From Nocardia salmonicida NBRC 13393 (GTDB taxonomy: Bacteria; Actinomycetota; Actinomycetes; Mycobacteriales; Mycobacteriaceae), in assembly GCF_001613085.1 (NCBI RefSeq), contig NZ_BDBR01000005.1:62001-126000 (forward strand): a DNA stretch of 64,000 nt. Reading direction: 5' to 3'. Made by a program: the position numbers and the translations under genes. Below are positions 62,215 to 64,000 of the stretch, piece after piece; within the stretch, counting starts at the first letter, position 1, and every line of letters starts with the position of its first letter. The notes beneath the pieces were generated by a model. That model made no database searches, was not told where the DNA came from, and saw only the letters and a list, made by a program, of their open reading frames with translations.

Positions 62215-63000
62215 ATGAGGCGCGCGATGCTGTGGTGGTTGATCGTGATCGTGATCGTGTCGGTGGGCGCTCTGCTGTACCTGCGTGCCGAACAGAACAA
62301 GCGCAACGCGCGCGAGCTCGAGGAGGCACAGGCCGACGCGAGGGCGACTATCGAGCGGCTCGGCGGGCAGGTCTACCAGCTGTCGCCGAGCAACGAAGCG
62401 GCCCGTCAGGCGTTGGCCGACGCGTCCGAGCGGTACAACGCCGCAGGCAGCCAGATCGACCGCGCGAGCTTGCCCGTGCAAGCCCAACTGGCCAAGCAGT
62501 CCGCCCTGGAGGGCCTCTACTACATTCGCGCCGCCCGCACCGCGATGGACATGGACCCGGGCCCGCCGATCCCGGCCATCGCAGGCCAGGACATCGCAGG
62601 CCAGGTCGACGAGAAGCGCACCGTCGCCCACAACGGCCGCACGGTCACCGCTTCGCCCTCCCCCTCGGCGGGCACCCCGAACTACTTCCCCGGCGGTCGC
62701 GTGGCGGGTCGCCCCGTCCCGGCCGGGTGGTACTCCGAGCCGTGGTGGAAGCCCGCGCTGATCGCGGGAGCCTGGGGTGCGGGTTCGGCCCTGCTGTTCA
62801 CGACGATGTTCGCCGGAATGGGCGGGGTCGGCTACGACGCGCAGGCATTCGAGGACGGCACCGGCGACGTCGCCGCCGATCCCGGATACGACCAGGGCGG
62901 ATACGAACCCGGCAACTCCGATACCGGTTTCGACAGCTCAGGCGGTTTCGACAGCGGCAGTGGCTTCGACAGCGGCGGCGGCGGTTTCGACGCCTTCTGA
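62215..63000 (+). CDS. Membrane protein with coiled segment and Gly-Phe-Asp-rich tail
   Basis: 261 aa, family not recognised with certainty; similar-looking actinobacterial proteins are labelled DUF1542-containing. An N-terminal transmembrane helix (about residues 5-22, MLWWLIVIVIVSVGALLY) is followed by a charged, probably coiled-coil region (about 25-110) rich in Ala, Glu and Arg. A second hydrophobic segment (about 180-200) follows. The C-terminus is low complexity with repeated GFDS/GFDSG units ending GGGGFDAF. ATG 62215 or 62227 could start it. A -10-like TAAACT lies about 40 bases upstream. Role unknown; envelope location is inferred. Confidence 0.7.
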   Translation: MRRAMLWWLIVIVIVSVGALLYLRAEQNKRNARELEEAQADARATIERLGGQVYQLSPSNEAARQALADASERYNAAGSQIDRASLPVQAQLAKQSALEGLYYIRAARTAMDMDPGPPIPAIAGQDIAGQVDEKRTVAHNGRTVTASPSPSAGTPNYFPGGRVAGRPVPAGWYSEPWWKPALIAGAWGAGSALLFTTMFAGMGGVGYDAQAFEDGTGDVAADPGYDQGGYEPGNSDTGFDSSGGFDSGSGFDSGGGGFDAF

Positions 63001-63042
63001 TCTCCACCCAACGGGCCTACTCCACCGAGCCCGGCCCCACGC

Positions 63043-63065
63043 TATACTCAGCTCGGCCAGCTGAG
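63043..63065 (+). promoter_or_regulatory. tRNA-Arg promoter -10 and leader hairpin
   Basis: TATACT (63043-63048) is a consensus-like -10 about 26 bases before the mature tRNA. CTCAGCT (63047-63053) pairs with AGCTGAG (63059-63065) around a five-base loop, overlapping the expected start site. The hairpin might aid 5' processing, or it may be chance symmetry. Confidence 0.45.
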
Positions 63066-63073
63066 GCTGCCAC

Positions 63074-63149
63074 GCCTTCGTAGCTCAGGGGATAGAGCAA
63101 CCCTCTCCTAAAGGGTAGGTCGCAGGTTCGAATCCTGCCGAGGGCACCA
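63074..63149 (+). tRNA. tRNA-Arg (anticodon CCT)
   Basis: A 76-base gene including the encoded CCA. The acceptor stem GCCTTCG pairs with CGAGGGC (one T-G pair). The D arm is TAGCTCAGGGGATAGAGCA. The anticodon stem ACCCT/AGGGT has loop CTCCTAA, giving anticodon CCT, which reads the AGG codon. The T arm carries the canonical GGTTCGAATCC. AGG is rare in such GC-rich genomes. This tRNA is a known type of integration target in actinobacteria, relevant to the copy of its 3' part just downstream. Confidence 0.96.
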
Positions 63150-63175
63150 CAAGCGATCGAGGCCCCGCCCGATGC

Positions 63176-63220
63176 CCTAAAGGGTAGGTCGCAAGTTCGA
63201 ATCCTGCCGAGGGCACCACA
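63176..63220 (+). repeat. Partial copy of the tRNA-Arg 3' part, possible attachment-site remnant
   Basis: Forty-five bases (CCTAAAGGGTAGGTCGCA onward through the CCACA end) repeat 63107-63151 with a single internal mismatch (G to A in the T stem) plus the last base. The copy starts in the anticodon loop and includes the T arm, acceptor 3' strand and CCA. It is 69 bases downstream of the original. Such 3'-tRNA copies are what site-specific integrases leave at attL/attR. Confidence 0.8.
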
Positions 63221-63414
63221 GTCTGCGCAGGTCAGACTGAGTTCTTTCGCAGGTCGAAAGCCCTTCCAAGCAATCCGGCACGCAGAGAGTGCGCAGCAGC
63301 AATTCCGTCCGAGCAGTGTCGAGCTTTGACGCGACGTCCGCTACCAGCAGTTCCGCGCTCTGGGGGCCACTACGGGCCATGGGCGTACGTGAAACGGGTG
63401 CACGTCGGCGTCGA

Positions 63415-63830
63415 TCACTGGCGACTCCCGACCTCGTCGGCGAGGATGAAGACTGCGGTGGGCTGGTGGCGGGTGAGCCAGCCTTCTCCCGCGAGGCGCA
63501 TACGCAATGCCTCAGTTCCCGGCCGATCCCGAGCATTCCGAGTTCGGCAGCAACCTGCGCGGTGCGCAACCCGCCGTCGGCGCGGGCAAAACACCGCCAT
63601 ATTTTCGCATCAGTGGGGAGCACCTGTTCGGGATCCAGCCCCGGCTCACGCGACAGCACCCGCACTACACCGTTCGGCGAGCCAGGCTACGGAACCGCTA
63701 CACCGACGACATCGTTTGTGCTGGTGCGGATCTCAGTGATCGTCTCGCGCGTGATCTGCCATCCCGCAGACGAACCGTAAATGAGCACAGGCGGGTAATG
63801 AGCCGCCGCAAATGTCGAGCAGCTCGGCTA
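63415..63830 (-). pseudogene. Decayed reading frame downstream of tRNA-Arg
   Basis: Protein-like segments continue across frames on the minus strand: VVAELLDICGG, then a frame change to PPVLIYGSSAGWQITRET, an in-frame TAG after DVVGVAVP, then VLPTDAKIWRCFARADGGLR. A further frame change near 63510 leads to LAGEGWLTRHQPTAVFILA and a stop at 63415. No intact start or full frame exists. I do not recognise the family; the LRTAQVAAELGM part looks like a helix-turn-helix. Its position beside the tRNA copy suggests a relic of an integrated element. The rest of 63221-64000 shows no gene. Confidence 0.4.
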
Positions 63831-64000
63831 CCACTCATCGGCTAGTCGAGTGCGGTCCGCCCATGAGGAGGCGGAGGTGGCGCGAAACACACTTGATGGC
63901 CATGCTGAATTCGGGACGGGGTGAACGCGAGGCGCGACGCTTCACAATCACTCCGTAATACGTGCCCAGGCATCTCGAACCGCGGACAGCGCGGTCTCGG

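Noticed and set aside
63160..63220. A second complete tRNA-Arg gene
   Set aside because: The copy lacks the 5' acceptor strand, the D arm and half of the anticodon stem, so it cannot fold as a tRNA.

Overview
This 64 kb window is high-GC actinobacterial chromosome, most likely Nocardia or a close mycolate-making relative. That placement rests on an antigen-85-type mycolyltransferase, a KmtR-like metal sensor, a SCO5389-family protein, a DrrABC-like exporter, frequent GTG/TTG starts, several apparently leaderless promoters and very long non-ribosomal peptide synthetase (NRPS) genes. All calls were made by reading the sequence; no database search was possible.

Layout. 1-3448 (minus): start of the S10 ribosomal operon, rpsJ-rplC-rplD-rplW-rplB-rpsS-rplV, with rplV cut by the window edge. 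4005-7849 (plus): a DUF4442 thioesterase-like protein, a NatAB-type ABC exporter pair and a lycopene-cyclase-like flavoprotein. 7901-10553 (minus): a DrrABC-like exporter (ATPase and two permeases). 10869-12377 (plus): an aldehyde-dehydrogenase-fold protein whose catalytic Cys is Ser. 12382-14829 (minus): a regulator with two TetR DNA-binding domains and a secreted mycolyltransferase/esterase. 15014-52894 (minus): about 38 kb holding only four NRPS genes. 53128-62128: an M23 peptidase, a nitronate monooxygenase, a SCO5389-family protein, an acyl-CoA synthetase, KmtR, a secreted lipase, two TetR regulators and an acyl-CoA dehydrogenase. 62215-64000: a small membrane protein, tRNA-Arg(CCT), a displaced copy of the 3' part of that tRNA, and a decayed reading frame.

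The NRPS locus is the main item. It falls into two pairs with the same plan. Each upstream protein (2446 and 2502 aa) reads A-T-C-A-T-C and then ends in a roughly 260-residue adenylation-domain stub that has lost the ATP-binding loop. Each downstream protein (1950 and 5612 aa) starts directly with a complete A domain and ends in a thioesterase. If the pairs work in series, the first would make a tetrapeptide and the second a heptapeptide. One module in the second pair carries an epimerization domain with destroyed catalytic motifs. No starter C domain, MbtH-like protein, phosphopantetheinyl transferase or tailoring enzyme is encoded beside them. The nearest exporter candidate is the DrrABC-like set on the other side of the mycolyltransferase.

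The right-hand part looks like fatty-acid and lipid catabolism (lipase, acyl-CoA synthetase, acyl-CoA dehydrogenase) under local TetR control. Several promoters there have a -10 box six or seven bases before the start codon and palindromes over the promoter, which suggests leaderless, autoregulated transcription.
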